From Betaproteobacteria bacterium (GTDB lineage Bacteria; Pseudomonadota; Gammaproteobacteria; Burkholderiales; Casimicrobiaceae): a stretch of DNA of 10,679 nucleotides. Position numbers and translations under genes: made by a program. Position 1 is the stretch's first letter; every line of letters starts with the position of its first letter. The stretch spans positions 1 to 10,679 of the forward strand of contig JANXZT010000034.1 of NCBI GenBank assembly GCA_025355395.1, written 5' to 3'. Shown here piece after piece: positions 1 to 8,788 of this stretch. The notes under the pieces were generated by a model. It was not told where the DNA came from, did not search any database, and saw only the letters and a list, made by a program, of their open reading frames with translations.

Positions 1-132
1 GAGGAACAGGAGGGCAGCATGATGGTCGGGAGCTGCGGGCTGGGAGGCGAAGAATTCGACGCGGTGATAAAGCACCTCCAGCCGCATCAAGGTGCGGATG
101 CGCTCGTTCAACGGGTGCTCGTAGCGGATCAC
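1..132 (-). CDS. zapD: Cell division protein ZapD (N-terminal 44 codons, cut by window edge)
   Basis: ZapD binds and cross-links FtsZ filaments at the division site in the cytoplasm. Only the first 44 residues are in the window; the rest lies beyond base 1. The visible part begins VIRYEHPLNERIRTLMRLE, which matches the family's conserved N-terminus (the E. coli protein has a similar EHPLNE segment followed by a basic helix). The start is a GTG at 130-132: reading upstream in this frame meets a TAA before any ATG, GTG or TTG, so GTG is the only normal start available (an ATT two codons upstream is unlikely). There is no clear Shine-Dalgarno. The gene follows coaE by 54 nt on the same strand, the usual coaE-zapD(-yacG) order. 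A 13-codon ORF (129-170, minus) ends in a TGA overlapping this GTG, so reinitiation is possible but unproven. Confidence 0.9.
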   Translation of the reverse strand, partial: MIRYEHPLNERIRTLMRLEVLYHRVEFFASQPAAPDHHAALLFL

Positions 133-186
133 GGGAATCGGCGGCGACGACTGGGTTGCAAGTTAGACATTCCGACTCGAATGGCG

Positions 187-822
187 TTACGGCCGGACCG
201 GGGGCGAAGCGTCGGTGCGCGGTGCGGTCGCCAGCCGGCGATAGCGCTGGTCAAGCGCCTCTACCTGCAATGCGATGCGCACAACGGGGCCACTGTTGTC
301 GAGCACGTCGTCGGCGGCAGCCAGGCGCTCCTCCCGAGTGAGTTGGGTCGCCATGATCGCACGCACCTCGCCGTGGGCCAAGGCGCTTCGACGGGTGACC
401 CGCGCAATCTGCTCTTCCTCGGGGCAATCGACCACCAGCACGCGATCCACCAGGTGCGTGAGTCCGCCGCGCTCGAGCAGCAGTGGCACGACCAGGACGC
501 CGTATGGGCTTTGCCAGCGATCGACTTCCGCCAAGATGGTGGCCCGGATCAATGGGTGCAGTGCCGCTTCGAGGCGCGCCCGCGCGTTCGCGTCGGCGAA
601 CACCGTGTGGCGCAACCAGGGGCGATCGACCTCCCCGGCAGCGTTCAACGCCTGCGGGCCGAACTCCCTGACGATGGCGTCATGCCCGGCGGCGCCCGGT
701 TGCGTCATCCGATGCGAAATTTGGTCCGCGTCCGTCACATCGATGCCCAGGCCGGCAAAGGCTTCCGCCACCGCCGACTTGCCGCTGCCGATGCCGCCGG
801 TGAGACCCACGACAAGCGTCAC
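187..822 (-). CDS. coaE: Dephospho-CoA kinase
   Basis: CoaE phosphorylates the 3'-hydroxyl of the ribose of dephospho-CoA using ATP, the last step of coenzyme A synthesis, in the cytoplasm. The 211-residue protein begins MTLVVGLTGGIGSGKSAVAE, with the P-loop GLTGGIGSGKS at residues 6-16. It also has the DAD acceptor-site block at 31-33, the hydrophobic VVPLLLE strand at 111-117 and the lid/CoA-binding end TREERLAAADDVLDNSG at about 162-178. Length is near the usual 200-210. I chose the GTG at 820-822 although the frame stays open further upstream, because the family's N-terminus starts there and the GTG overlaps the pilD stop as GTGA, a typical coupled start. The upstream open frame lies inside pilD and is a shadow. 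The protein ends in a short low-complexity tail rich in Pro, Arg and Ala. Confidence 0.95.
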   Translation of the reverse strand: MTLVVGLTGGIGSGKSAVAEAFAGLGIDVTDADQISHRMTQPGAAGHDAIVREFGPQALNAAGEVDRPWLRHTVFADANARARLEAALHPLIRATILAEVDRWQSPYGVLVVPLLLERGGLTHLVDRVLVVDCPEEEQIARVTRRSALAHGEVRAIMATQLTREERLAAADDVLDNSGPVVRIALQVEALDQRYRRLATAPRTDASPPVRP

Positions 823-1652
823 GGCAGATAAAGCGCAACGAGCATTTTTCCCCAAAACAGCGCGACCACTCCGGCGACCGCAAGATAGGGTCCGAACGCA
901 AGGGGAATGTTGTGGTCGCGCCCTTTGAACACGATTAGCCCGATGCCGATGACGGCACCGACCACCGACGAAAGCAGCACAATGAGCGGCAGCGCCTCCC
1001 ATCCCAGCCAGGCGCCAAGTGCGGCGAGGAGCTTGAAGTCGCCGTAACCCATGCCTTCCTTGTTCCGCAACAGCTTGAAGAGCCAGTAGACGGTCCAGAG
1101 CGAAAGGTACCCGGCAACCGCACCGACCACCGCGTGGCCGAGCGGGGTGAAAAGGCCCCACAAATTGACGATCAGGCCGGCCCAGAGAAGCGGCAAGGTG
1201 AGGTTATCCGGCAGCAGCTGGGTATCGAAATCGATGAATGTGAGTGCCAGAAGCGTCCACAGGAAGACGGCCGCCGCCAAGCCCTGCGCGCTTAACCCGA
1301 AGCGTGCCATCGCGGCCACCGCGGCGAGAGCCCCAAGAAGCTCCACGAACGGATACCGCGACGGGATCGCAACGCCGCAACCGGAGCATTTGCCCCGCAA
1401 TGCGAGCCACGAAACGATCGGGATGTTTTCGATGGCCCGGATCGGCCGGGCGCAGGCCGGGCATTGCGAGCCCGGCACCACGAGGTTGTAGGGGGGCGTT
1501 GTCGCGGCTGCTGCGCCCGACAGCTCGGCGCATTGCAGTTGCCACTGGCGCTCGAGCATCTTCGGTGTGCGGTGGATCACCACATTGAGGAAGCTGCCCA
1601 CGCACAACCCCACCGCGATTGCGGCGGACCACATGATGACGGGATCGGTCAT
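819..1652 (-). CDS. pilD: Type IV prepilin peptidase / N-methyltransferase PilD
   Basis: PilD is an inner-membrane aspartyl protease that cuts the leader from type IV prepilins and pseudopilins and N-methylates the new N-terminal residue. The 277-residue protein shows the full bifunctional layout: GSFLNVVIHRTP (residues 19-30), a cytoplasmic loop with two Cys pairs C64-x2-C67 and C89-x2-C92 (zinc site), the IENIPIVSW block, then a multi-pass membrane part. The two aspartate blocks expected in this protease family are DFDTQLLPD (141-149) and GMGYGDFK (200-207, with D205). The ATG at 1652 is the only start: no ATG, GTG or TTG lies between it and the upstream in-frame stop. The Shine-Dalgarno is poor. 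It follows pilC by 121 nt, and its TGA overlaps the coaE GTG. The pilB and pilC neighbours favour a pilus role over a type II secretion GspO role. Confidence 0.96.
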   Translation of the reverse strand: MTDPVIMWSAAIAVGLCVGSFLNVVIHRTPKMLERQWQLQCAELSGAAAATTPPYNLVVPGSQCPACARPIRAIENIPIVSWLALRGKCSGCGVAIPSRYPFVELLGALAAVAAMARFGLSAQGLAAAVFLWTLLALTFIDFDTQLLPDNLTLPLLWAGLIVNLWGLFTPLGHAVVGAVAGYLSLWTVYWLFKLLRNKEGMGYGDFKLLAALGAWLGWEALPLIVLLSSVVGAVIGIGLIVFKGRDHNIPLAFGPYLAVAGVVALFWGKMLVALYLP

Positions 1653-1773
1653 GCGGGCGTGGCTGCCGATTCCGATAGGGGCAGGACGCCGCCGCCGGCG
1701 CGAGTGCCCATCGGCTGTCTTGGCCGCGGGCCTTTCACCTTTCCCGCTCGGTCATCGCCCGCCGAAGGGTGCG

Positions 1774-2997
1774 TCAAACCACCGCGCCGAGCTTGAATAT
1801 CGGCAGATACATGGCGATCACCAGGCCGCCGACGATTACTCCGAGAACCACCAGGATGATCGGCTCCAGCAGGCTCGATAGCGACGCCACCGCGTCGTCC
1901 ACTTCGCGCTCGTAAAAATCGGCAACCCGCGAAAGCATGGCGTCGAGCGAGCCTGATTCCTCGCCGATCTGGGTCATCTGCAGCACCATGTTGGGGAAAA
2001 GCGACGTGCTGATCATGGCGTTGGTGAGGCTCGTGCCGGTGCTGACCTGGGTCTGCACCTTCCGCGTTGCCTGCTCGAATACGCGGTTGCCCGCTGCCCC
2101 GGCCACCGCATCGAGCGATTCAACCAGGGGAACGCCGGCAGCGAACATCGTGGACAGCGTGCGTGCCCACCGCGCTGTGGCGGCCTTTTCCATGATCGAG
2201 CCGATGACGGGGACCTTGAGGATCAGCCGGTCACAGCCGAACCGGAAGGCATCAGACCGCTTGAACAGGGACGAGAATCCGACGACGGCACCAAAGGCGC
2301 CGAGCGCAAAGAGCCACCAATAGGCGACCAGAAAATCGGAAATCGTGATGACCATTTCGGTCATCGGCGGAAGTCCCGCGCCAAAGCTCTTGAACACCTC
2401 CTTGAAGGACGGGATCACCCAGATCATGATCACCCACACCACGACGATGGCCACGACGATGACCGAAATGGGATAGAACAGCGCCGACTTGATCTTGCTC
2501 TTGAGCGCGAGCATCTTTTCCTGGTAGACCGCGAGGCGATCGAGGATCGCATCGAGCATGCCGGCCGTTTCGCCCGCGCCGACCAGGTTGCAGTACAACG
2601 CATTGAAGTGGTCCGGATACTCGCGAAACGCCTGCGACAGGCTCACCCCCGCTTCCACCTTGGATTTGATCTCCATGATCAACCGCGAGAACCGCCCATT
2701 GCTGTGTCCCCGGGCGACGATATCGAACGACTGCAGCAGCGGCACGCCCGCCTTGAGCATCGTCGCGAGTTGGCGGGTGAAAAATGTGATGTCCTGGTCG
2801 CGGATCTTCTTGCCGCGCCCGAGTCTCTGGCGCTTGACCTTGGTGGCGCGTATTCCCTGCCGCCGGAGATTGATGGTGACCACGTTCTCCGAGGCAGCGC
2901 GGACCTCGCCCCGAAGCTGGCGATTATTGCGGTCGATGCCCTCCCAAACGTAGAGGTGCTCCTTGACATCGCGGCGTTGCAGCGCGGCAGTGGCCAT
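1774..2997 (-). CDS. pilC: Type IV pilus inner-membrane platform protein PilC
   Basis: PilC is the polytopic inner-membrane platform of the type IVa pilus machine; it contacts the assembly ATPase and passes its motion to pilin subunits. The 407-residue protein has two GspF/T2SSF repeats, about residues 70-193 and 273-396. Each opens with an FxRxLxTMLxAGVPL-type helix (QLATMLKAGVPLLQS at 76-90; TLSTMFAAGVPLVES at 280-294) and contains a GEExGxLDAM-type turn (GAGETAGMLDA; QIGEESGSLDAM). Membrane segments are predicted by eye near 172-195, 222-243 and 377-398, the last ending MYLPIFKLG as usual. The N-terminal region YVWEGIDRNNRQLRGEVRA is the normal beta-rich entry. The ATG lies 14 nt after the pilB stop, with an AGGGA Shine-Dalgarno 6 nt upstream. 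Length is typical (about 400). No defect is seen. Confidence 0.97.
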   Translation of the reverse strand: MATAALQRRDVKEHLYVWEGIDRNNRQLRGEVRAASENVVTINLRRQGIRATKVKRQRLGRGKKIRDQDITFFTRQLATMLKAGVPLLQSFDIVARGHSNGRFSRLIMEIKSKVEAGVSLSQAFREYPDHFNALYCNLVGAGETAGMLDAILDRLAVYQEKMLALKSKIKSALFYPISVIVVAIVVVWVIMIWVIPSFKEVFKSFGAGLPPMTEMVITISDFLVAYWWLFALGAFGAVVGFSSLFKRSDAFRFGCDRLILKVPVIGSIMEKAATARWARTLSTMFAAGVPLVESLDAVAGAAGNRVFEQATRKVQTQVSTGTSLTNAMISTSLFPNMVLQMTQIGEESGSLDAMLSRVADFYEREVDDAVASLSSLLEPIILVVLGVIVGGLVIAMYLPIFKLGAVV

Positions 2998-3011
2998 GGT
3001 GATTCCCTGGA

Positions 3012-4733
<1,722 letters not shown>

Positions 4734-4857
4734 GGCGGGTGGTGATAAGAACGGGTCTTCAGGCGGTTTCGGGCGTTTTGGAGCTCTGATGTGGTTATCG
4801 GCATGCCCGGTCCTGGCCTTGAGGCCTCGCGGGAGCCTTATTCCAAGCGCATAAAAG

Positions 4858-6174
4858 TTAGCTTCCCGATGATGCCCGTCCCTCTATGCCTTGTAAAGCG
4901 CGGGTGGCCGGGCGGCCCACCGGCGGCAGGAGTCGTACCACTTTTATCGCGCGATCCTGCGTTTGCAGGACTTCCATCCCCTGGCCGGCGACGGTCAACC
5001 GCGTGCCGGCGTCGGGGATCTCGCCGAGATCCTCCACGATGAGACCGTTGAGCGTCTTGGGGCCGTCGAGCGAAAAGCCGGTGCCGAGCTTGCGATTGAG
5101 CGTCCGCAGCGGGGCCATGCCATCGACCAGCACGCTGCCGTCGGCGGCTCGTCCGTACGGGCTTGCCGCTCCCGGCGCGGAGGTCGTGAAATCGCCGATG
5201 ATCTCCTCGACGATGTCCTCGATGGTCACCAGCCCCTGCAACTCGCCGTACTCGTCGACCACCAAGCCCAGACGCTGCCGGTCGTTCTGGAATTGCTGCA
5301 GTTGGTTCAACAGCGGCGTTCCGGCCGGAATGAAGTAAGGCGGGCGCAGGATCGAGCGCAGATGCGCCTCGTCCACGCTGTCGGACTGCTGGAGCTGCAG
5401 CACTTGCTTCACGTGGACGAATCCGACGATGTTGTCGAGCTCGCCTTCGTAGACCGGCAGCCGGGTGTGGTGCGAGGTGGCAAGCTGCTGCGCCAGCATC
5501 GATGGTTTGGCGGACAGATCGACCGCGTGCAGCTGGTTGCGCGGCGTCATGATGTCGTCCACTGAAATCGATTCGAGGTCCAGCAGATTGGCGAGCATCG
5601 CCCGATGCTTGCCGCGAAAATACTGGCCTTCCAGCACCAGCGTGCGCAGCTCCTCCTGGGTCAGGGCGGCGTTGGCGTCACTGCCGGGCCTGATGCGCAG
5701 AAGCTTCAGCAGTCCTTGCACGAAAAGATTCACGAACCACACCACCGGGGCCGCGCCCCGTAGCATCGGCACCAGTGCGTAGCTCAGGAGCGGCGCAAGC
5801 CGATCGGCGTGGGCGGCGCCGATGACCTTGGGGGTGATCTCGGAAAAGACCAGGATCGCAAACGTGACGGCGACGGTACCGGCTGCCAGCGCCAACTCAC
5901 CCTGGCCGAAAAGTCGGACGGTGATGATGGTGGCCAGTGTCGCGGCGGCAGCGTTGATGAGATTGTTGCCGAGGAGGATGACCCCGAGCAGCTTGTCCGT
6001 TTCTGCCAGCAGCCCGAGAGCCATCCTGGCGCCATGCTCCTGGCGCTGGGCTCGATGCTTCAGGCGGAAGCGATTCACCGCCATCATCGCGGTTTCGGCA
6101 AGCGAGAAGAAACCCGACGTGACAAGCAGGATGGCAAGCGCGATGGCGAGCGTGCCGAGGGGGATGGTGTCCAT
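4858..6174 (-). CDS. yfjD: CNNM/CorB-type (HlyC/CorC family) membrane transporter with CBS pair
   Basis: This is a member of the CNNM (DUF21) family, whose bacterial CorB/CorC members are linked to magnesium transport across the inner membrane; the substrate here is not shown by the sequence. The 438-residue protein has the CNNM membrane domain (about 1-190) with SGFFSLAETAMMAVNRFRL (20-38), GNNLINAAAATLAT (69-82) and SEITPKVIGA (111-120). A CBS pair follows (about 205-330), with DDIMTPR at 206-212, HHTRLPVYEG at 235-244 and LVVDEYGELQGLVTIEDIVE at 304-323, then a CorC_HlyC domain (about 345-415). The ATG has an AGGA Shine-Dalgarno (GACAGGAATCAGGAAATG) and lies 13 nt after ypjD, so the two are co-transcribed. 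The ffh/ypjD/yfjD order is also that of E. coli, which supports orthology to YfjD (CorB). The tail after about residue 418 is poorly conserved. Confidence 0.93.
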   Translation of the reverse strand: MDTIPLGTLAIALAILLVTSGFFSLAETAMMAVNRFRLKHRAQRQEHGARMALGLLAETDKLLGVILLGNNLINAAAATLATIITVRLFGQGELALAAGTVAVTFAILVFSEITPKVIGAAHADRLAPLLSYALVPMLRGAAPVVWFVNLFVQGLLKLLRIRPGSDANAALTQEELRTLVLEGQYFRGKHRAMLANLLDLESISVDDIMTPRNQLHAVDLSAKPSMLAQQLATSHHTRLPVYEGELDNIVGFVHVKQVLQLQQSDSVDEAHLRSILRPPYFIPAGTPLLNQLQQFQNDRQRLGLVVDEYGELQGLVTIEDIVEEIIGDFTTSAPGAASPYGRAADGSVLVDGMAPLRTLNRKLGTGFSLDGPKTLNGLIVEDLGEIPDAGTRLTVAGQGMEVLQTQDRAIKVVRLLPPVGRPATRALQGIEGRASSGS

Positions 6175-6187
6175 TTCCTGATTCCTG

Positions 6188-7000
6188 TCACCTGTGCAGC
6201 AGCACCTCGAGCACGAACTTGCTGCCGAGATAGGCCAGGAACAGCAACGTAGTGCCGGTCAGGATCCAGCGTAGCGCGACGCGTCCGCGCCAGCCATAGC
6301 GCTCCCGGCCGAGCAGCAACGCCCCGAACACGACCCACGCCAGGATCGAGAACACCGTCTTGTGATTGAACGTAAGGGGCCGGCCGAAGATCTCTTCGGA
6401 AAAGAAGACACCGCTCGCCACCGTCAGCGTCAGCAACACGAAAGCCAATCCGACCAGGCGGAACAGGAAGCGCTCGAGCGTGAGAAGCGGCGGCAGATCG
6501 GAGGTCGCCGGGTCGGGGAGGCCGCGACGCAGCCGCTTCTCGAGGCCCATCAACACCAGCGCCTGGAGCGCCGCGACAATGAACAGCGCATACGCGAGGA
6601 GGGCGAGCGCGACATGCGCTGCGGCCCATGGCGCGTCTGCATACGCAAAACGGTGTGGATTGTTCATGAAAACCGGGAACAGCGAGAAAATGCCCGCGGT
6701 CGGCAGCACCACCGCGGCGATCCGCGGCAGCGTGCGCATCAGGCCGGTCGTGTACGCAATCATGGCCGCGAGTCCGGCAACGACCGAAAGCGCATTGCCA
6801 AAACTGAGATCCAGCCCTTCCGGCGCAACGATGTGGGCCGCTGCGAGCGAGCCATGCAGCACCAGCGCAAGGGGAATGACCCACGGCGGCCACGAGAGCC
6901 ACCGGGTACGTGCGCTCCCGGTCGCCGACGCGGGGATGGGCCACAGCGCCCAGGCCGCAATTCCGTAAAGGCCGAGGAGCACCAGGTGGAGTAAAATCAT
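6188..7000 (-). CDS. ypjD: YpjD-like inner-membrane protein of the cytochrome c assembly (CcsA) family
   Basis: This is a polytopic inner-membrane protein of the CcsA/CcmC-like superfamily; the exact role of the YpjD branch is not established. The 270-residue protein is almost entirely hydrophobic, with about eight membrane segments judged by eye. Recognisable blocks are GLDLSFGNALSVVAG (62-76), the His-bearing AAHVALALLAYALF (127-140), SGVFFSEEIFGRPLTFNHKT (196-215) and the end AYLGSKFVLEVLLHR. H49, H129 and H213 are candidate haem-side histidines by analogy to CcsA. I do not see the WGxxWxWD haem-handling motif of true c-type assembly proteins, so haem transport should not be assumed. The ATG at 7000 has no strong Shine-Dalgarno, but it overlaps the TGA of a 19-codon ORF as ATGA. 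The gene is divergent from ffh and is followed after 13 nt by the CNNM gene. Confidence 0.92.
   Translation of the reverse strand: MILLHLVLLGLYGIAAWALWPIPASATGSARTRWLSWPPWVIPLALVLHGSLAAAHIVAPEGLDLSFGNALSVVAGLAAMIAYTTGLMRTLPRIAAVVLPTAGIFSLFPVFMNNPHRFAYADAPWAAAHVALALLAYALFIVAALQALVLMGLEKRLRRGLPDPATSDLPPLLTLERFLFRLVGLAFVLLTLTVASGVFFSEEIFGRPLTFNHKTVFSILAWVVFGALLLGRERYGWRGRVALRWILTGTTLLFLAYLGSKFVLEVLLHR
6992..6997 (+). promoter_or_regulatory. Possible -10 element for ffh
   Basis: TAAAAT on the plus strand is a 5/6 match to the sigma70 -10 hexamer, 73 nt before the ffh ATG, inside the first codons of ypjD on the other strand. No recognisable TTGACA-like -35 sits 16-18 nt upstream, so this is a weak assignment. 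If used, transcription would start near 7004 and give a leader of about 65 nt. Confidence 0.25.
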
Positions 7001-7056
7001 GGGTCTTCGCAGTTTACATCAGCACTCGCGGGCTTCCTCCCGCCCGCCCGGCGCAT
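6997..7056 (-). other. Candidate 19-residue leader ORF coupled to ypjD
   Basis: A short ORF on the minus strand starts at an ATG (7054-7056) directly preceded by a purine-rich GGAGGAGGA and encodes MRRAGGRKPASADVNCEDP. Its TGA (6997-6999) overlaps the ypjD ATG as ATGA. ypjD itself lacks a good Shine-Dalgarno, so termination-reinitiation from this ORF is a possible way to translate it. Against this, the space between the nearest GGAGG and the ATG is only 1 nt (4 nt for the upstream copy), the ORF is GC-rich, and expression would need a promoter inside the 5' end of ffh. I consider it a possibility only. Confidence 0.25.
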
Positions 7057-7069
7057 TCCTCCTCCAATC

Positions 7070-8416
7070 ATGTTCGATAACCTGACTCAACGCCTTGGCC
7101 GGGTGGTCAAGCAACTGCGGGGCGAAGCCCGCCTGACCGAAACCAATATTCAGGACGCGCTGCGGGAGGTCCGGCTCGCACTCCTGGAAGCCGACGTCGC
7201 ACTGCCGGTGGTCAAGGATTTCATAACCGCGGTGCGGGCGAAGGCGCTCGGCGCGGAAGTTGCAAGCTCGCTCACCCCCGGTCAAGCGCTGATCGGCGTG
7301 GTGCACCGCGAGCTCGCGGCCCTGATGGGCGGTGCGGCGGTGCCGCTCGATTTTGCCACGCAGCCTCCTGCGGTCATGCTTCTCGCCGGGTTGCAGGGCG
7401 TGGGCAAAACAACCACGGCGGCGAAGCTTGCGCGTCTGCTTCGGGACGGCAAGAAAAAGGTGCTTGTCGTGAGCACCGACGTTTACCGTCCCGCGGCAAT
7501 CGAGCAGCTGCGCACGCTCGCCGCGCAAGTCAATGTCGACTGGTTCCCGTCGACAACGGACCAGAAGCCGGTCGCCATCGCGACCGCCGCCCTCGATTGG
7601 GCGCGGCGCCATTACCACGACGTGGTCATCGTCGATACGGCGGGGCGTCTTGCGATCGACGAGACGATGATGCGCGAGATCAGCGACCTGCACGCCGCGG
7701 TACGGCCGATCGAGACGCTGTTTGTGGTCGATGCCATGCAGGGCCAGGACGCCGTCAACACTGCCCGCGCGTTTCGGGATGCATTACCCCTGACCGGCGT
7801 CATTCTCACCAAGCTCGATGGCGACGCCCGTGGCGGCGCCGCGCTTTCGGTGCGGCACGTGACCGGCGCGCCGATCAAGTTCGTCGGCGTCGCCGAGAAG
7901 ATCGAAGGCCTCGAGGTCTTCCATCCAGAGCGCATGGCGTCGCGAATCCTGGGCATGGGGGACGTCCTTTCGCTGATCGAGGAAGCACATCGCACCGTCG
8001 ATGTCGAAGAGGCGCAGAAGCTCGCGAAAAAGGTGAAATCCGGCAAGGGATTCGATCTCGAGGATTTCAAGGCGCAGATCGGACAGATGCGCAAGATGGG
8101 AGGCCTTTCCGGTTTCATGGACAAGCTGCCTGCCGATCTGGCGCGCGCCGCGCAGGGCGCCACGATGAATGAACAGAAAATCGCGCGCATCGAGGGAATC
8201 ATCAATTCCATGACGGCCGGCGAGCGCACCAGGCCCGAAATCCTCAAGGCTTCGCGCAAGCGCCGTGTCGCGGCTGGGGCCGGGGCGACGGTGCAGGAGG
8301 TCAACCAGCTGCTCGCTCAGTTCGAGCAGACGCAGAAGATGATGAAGATGGTCGCCAAGGGCGGAATGCAGAAGATGCTGCGGGGAATGAAAGGTGCGTT
8401 TCCCGGGATGCGCTGA
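7070..8416 (+). CDS. ffh: Signal recognition particle protein Ffh (SRP54 GTPase)
   Basis: Ffh binds 4.5S RNA and the signal sequences of nascent inner-membrane proteins and, with FtsY, delivers the ribosome to the Sec translocon. The 448-residue protein has the N domain (1-100, MFDNLTQRLGRVVKQLRG) and the G domain, with G1 GLQGVGKTTT (107-116), STDVYRPAAIEQL (135-147), G3 DTAGR (189-193), G4 TKLDGDARGGAALS (247-260) and GVAEKIEGLEVFHPERMASR (273-292). The M domain (about 325-448) carries the RNA-binding SRKRRVAAGAGATVQEVNQLL segment (395-415) and a Met-rich end. Length is typical (about 450). The ATG matches the family start but has no Shine-Dalgarno; the preceding bases are pyrimidine-rich (TTCCTCCTCC). 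It is divergent from ypjD with a 69-nt gap, and rpsP follows after 78 nt with its own promoter. Confidence 0.98.
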   Translation: MFDNLTQRLGRVVKQLRGEARLTETNIQDALREVRLALLEADVALPVVKDFITAVRAKALGAEVASSLTPGQALIGVVHRELAALMGGAAVPLDFATQPPAVMLLAGLQGVGKTTTAAKLARLLRDGKKKVLVVSTDVYRPAAIEQLRTLAAQVNVDWFPSTTDQKPVAIATAALDWARRHYHDVVIVDTAGRLAIDETMMREISDLHAAVRPIETLFVVDAMQGQDAVNTARAFRDALPLTGVILTKLDGDARGGAALSVRHVTGAPIKFVGVAEKIEGLEVFHPERMASRILGMGDVLSLIEEAHRTVDVEEAQKLAKKVKSGKGFDLEDFKAQIGQMRKMGGLSGFMDKLPADLARAAQGATMNEQKIARIEGIINSMTAGERTRPEILKASRKRRVAAGAGATVQEVNQLLAQFEQTQKMMKMVAKGGMQKMLRGMKGAFPGMR

Positions 8417-8431
8417 ACCACGCCATGCGCC

Positions 8432-8461
8432 TTGCTTGCCGAGCCCTTTTCATCGTATAAT
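8432..8461 (+). promoter_or_regulatory. Sigma70-type promoter for the rpsP-rimM-trmD operon
   Basis: A perfect TATAAT (8456-8461) is preceded 18 nt upstream by TTGCTT (8432-8437), a 3/6 match to the -35 hexamer. It lies in the 78-nt gap between ffh and rpsP, 33 nt before the rpsP ATG, so transcription would start near 8468 with a leader of about 27 nt. A perfect -10 box in otherwise GC-rich DNA directly before a ribosomal protein gene makes this convincing; the -35 is the weaker half. No intrinsic terminator for ffh is seen in the gap, so read-through from ffh is also possible. Confidence 0.75.
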
Positions 8462-8494
8462 CAAAGTCTTTGCCATTACTCACCGGAATTCATC

Positions 8495-8788
8495 ATGGTC
8501 GTCATTCGACTTGCTCGCGGCGGCGCCAAGAAGCGTCCCTTTTTCAATGTAGTCGTGGCGGATTCGCGCAATCGCCGCGACGGCCGTTTCATCGAGCGCG
8601 TGGGCTTCTACAATCCCATCGCGGGGGCCGCGGAAGAAGGACTTCGGCTTTCTCTCGACCGCATCACGTTCTGGGAGCAGCGAGGTGCCCGCCTGTCGGA
8701 CACCGTCGCCGGTCTGGTGAAGACGTCGACCAAGGCGGCCGTGTCGGCACCCGCGGCTGCGATGGCCGCTGAACAGCCGGTTGCCTGA
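8495..8788 (+). CDS. rpsP: 30S ribosomal protein S16
   Basis: S16 is an assembly protein of the 30S subunit that binds the 5' domain of 16S rRNA. The 97-residue protein begins MVVIRLARGGAKKRPFFNVV, with VADSRNRRDGRFIERVGFYNP at 21-41, the family signature. The RITFWEQRGARLSDTVAGLVK segment (56-76) closes the conserved domain. After about residue 80 there is an Ala-rich tail (AAVSAPAAAMAAEQPVA) that makes it longer than the 82-residue E. coli protein; such variable tails are common. I chose the ATG at 8495 because it matches the family start and follows a modest GGAA Shine-Dalgarno 7 nt upstream; an earlier in-frame ATG would overlap the promoter. The stop overlaps the rimM start by 8 nt. Confidence 0.97.
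   Translation: MVVIRLARGGAKKRPFFNVVVADSRNRRDGRFIERVGFYNPIAGAAEEGLRLSLDRITFWEQRGARLSDTVAGLVKTSTKAAVSAPAAAMAAEQPVA

Noticed and set aside
19..831. Long plus-strand open frame of about 270 codons opposite coaE and zapD.
   Set aside because: Its translation resembles no family and is rich in Arg, His, Gln and Asp as expected for the antisense of GC-rich genes. The minus strand holds coaE with intact motifs.
1653..1773. 121-nt gap between pilC and pilD, checked for a terminator, promoter or an N-terminal extension of pilD.
   Set aside because: Only a 5-bp GCGGG/CCCGC stem with a 12-nt loop is seen; there is no in-frame upstream start for pilD and no promoter-like pair.
4734..4857. GGCC-TCAA-GGCC hairpin between the CNNM gene and pilB, considered as a terminator or pilB promoter region.
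   Set aside because: The stem is only about 4 bp with no T-run on either strand, and no acceptable -35/-10 or sigma54 (-24/-12) pair was found in the gap.
6084..6944. Minus-strand open frame of 286 codons overlapping ypjD in another frame.
   Set aside because: The alternative frame gives a complete YpjD-like membrane protein with conserved blocks; this one is Arg/Ala/Pro-rich without a domain.
7612..8304. Minus-strand open frame of 230 codons inside ffh.
   Set aside because: It is antisense to the ffh G and M domains, has Ser/Arg-rich composition and no ribosome site or family likeness.
8417..8494. Terminator for ffh in the ffh-rpsP gap.
   Set aside because: There is a short direct ATGCGC repeat but no inverted repeat followed by T residues.
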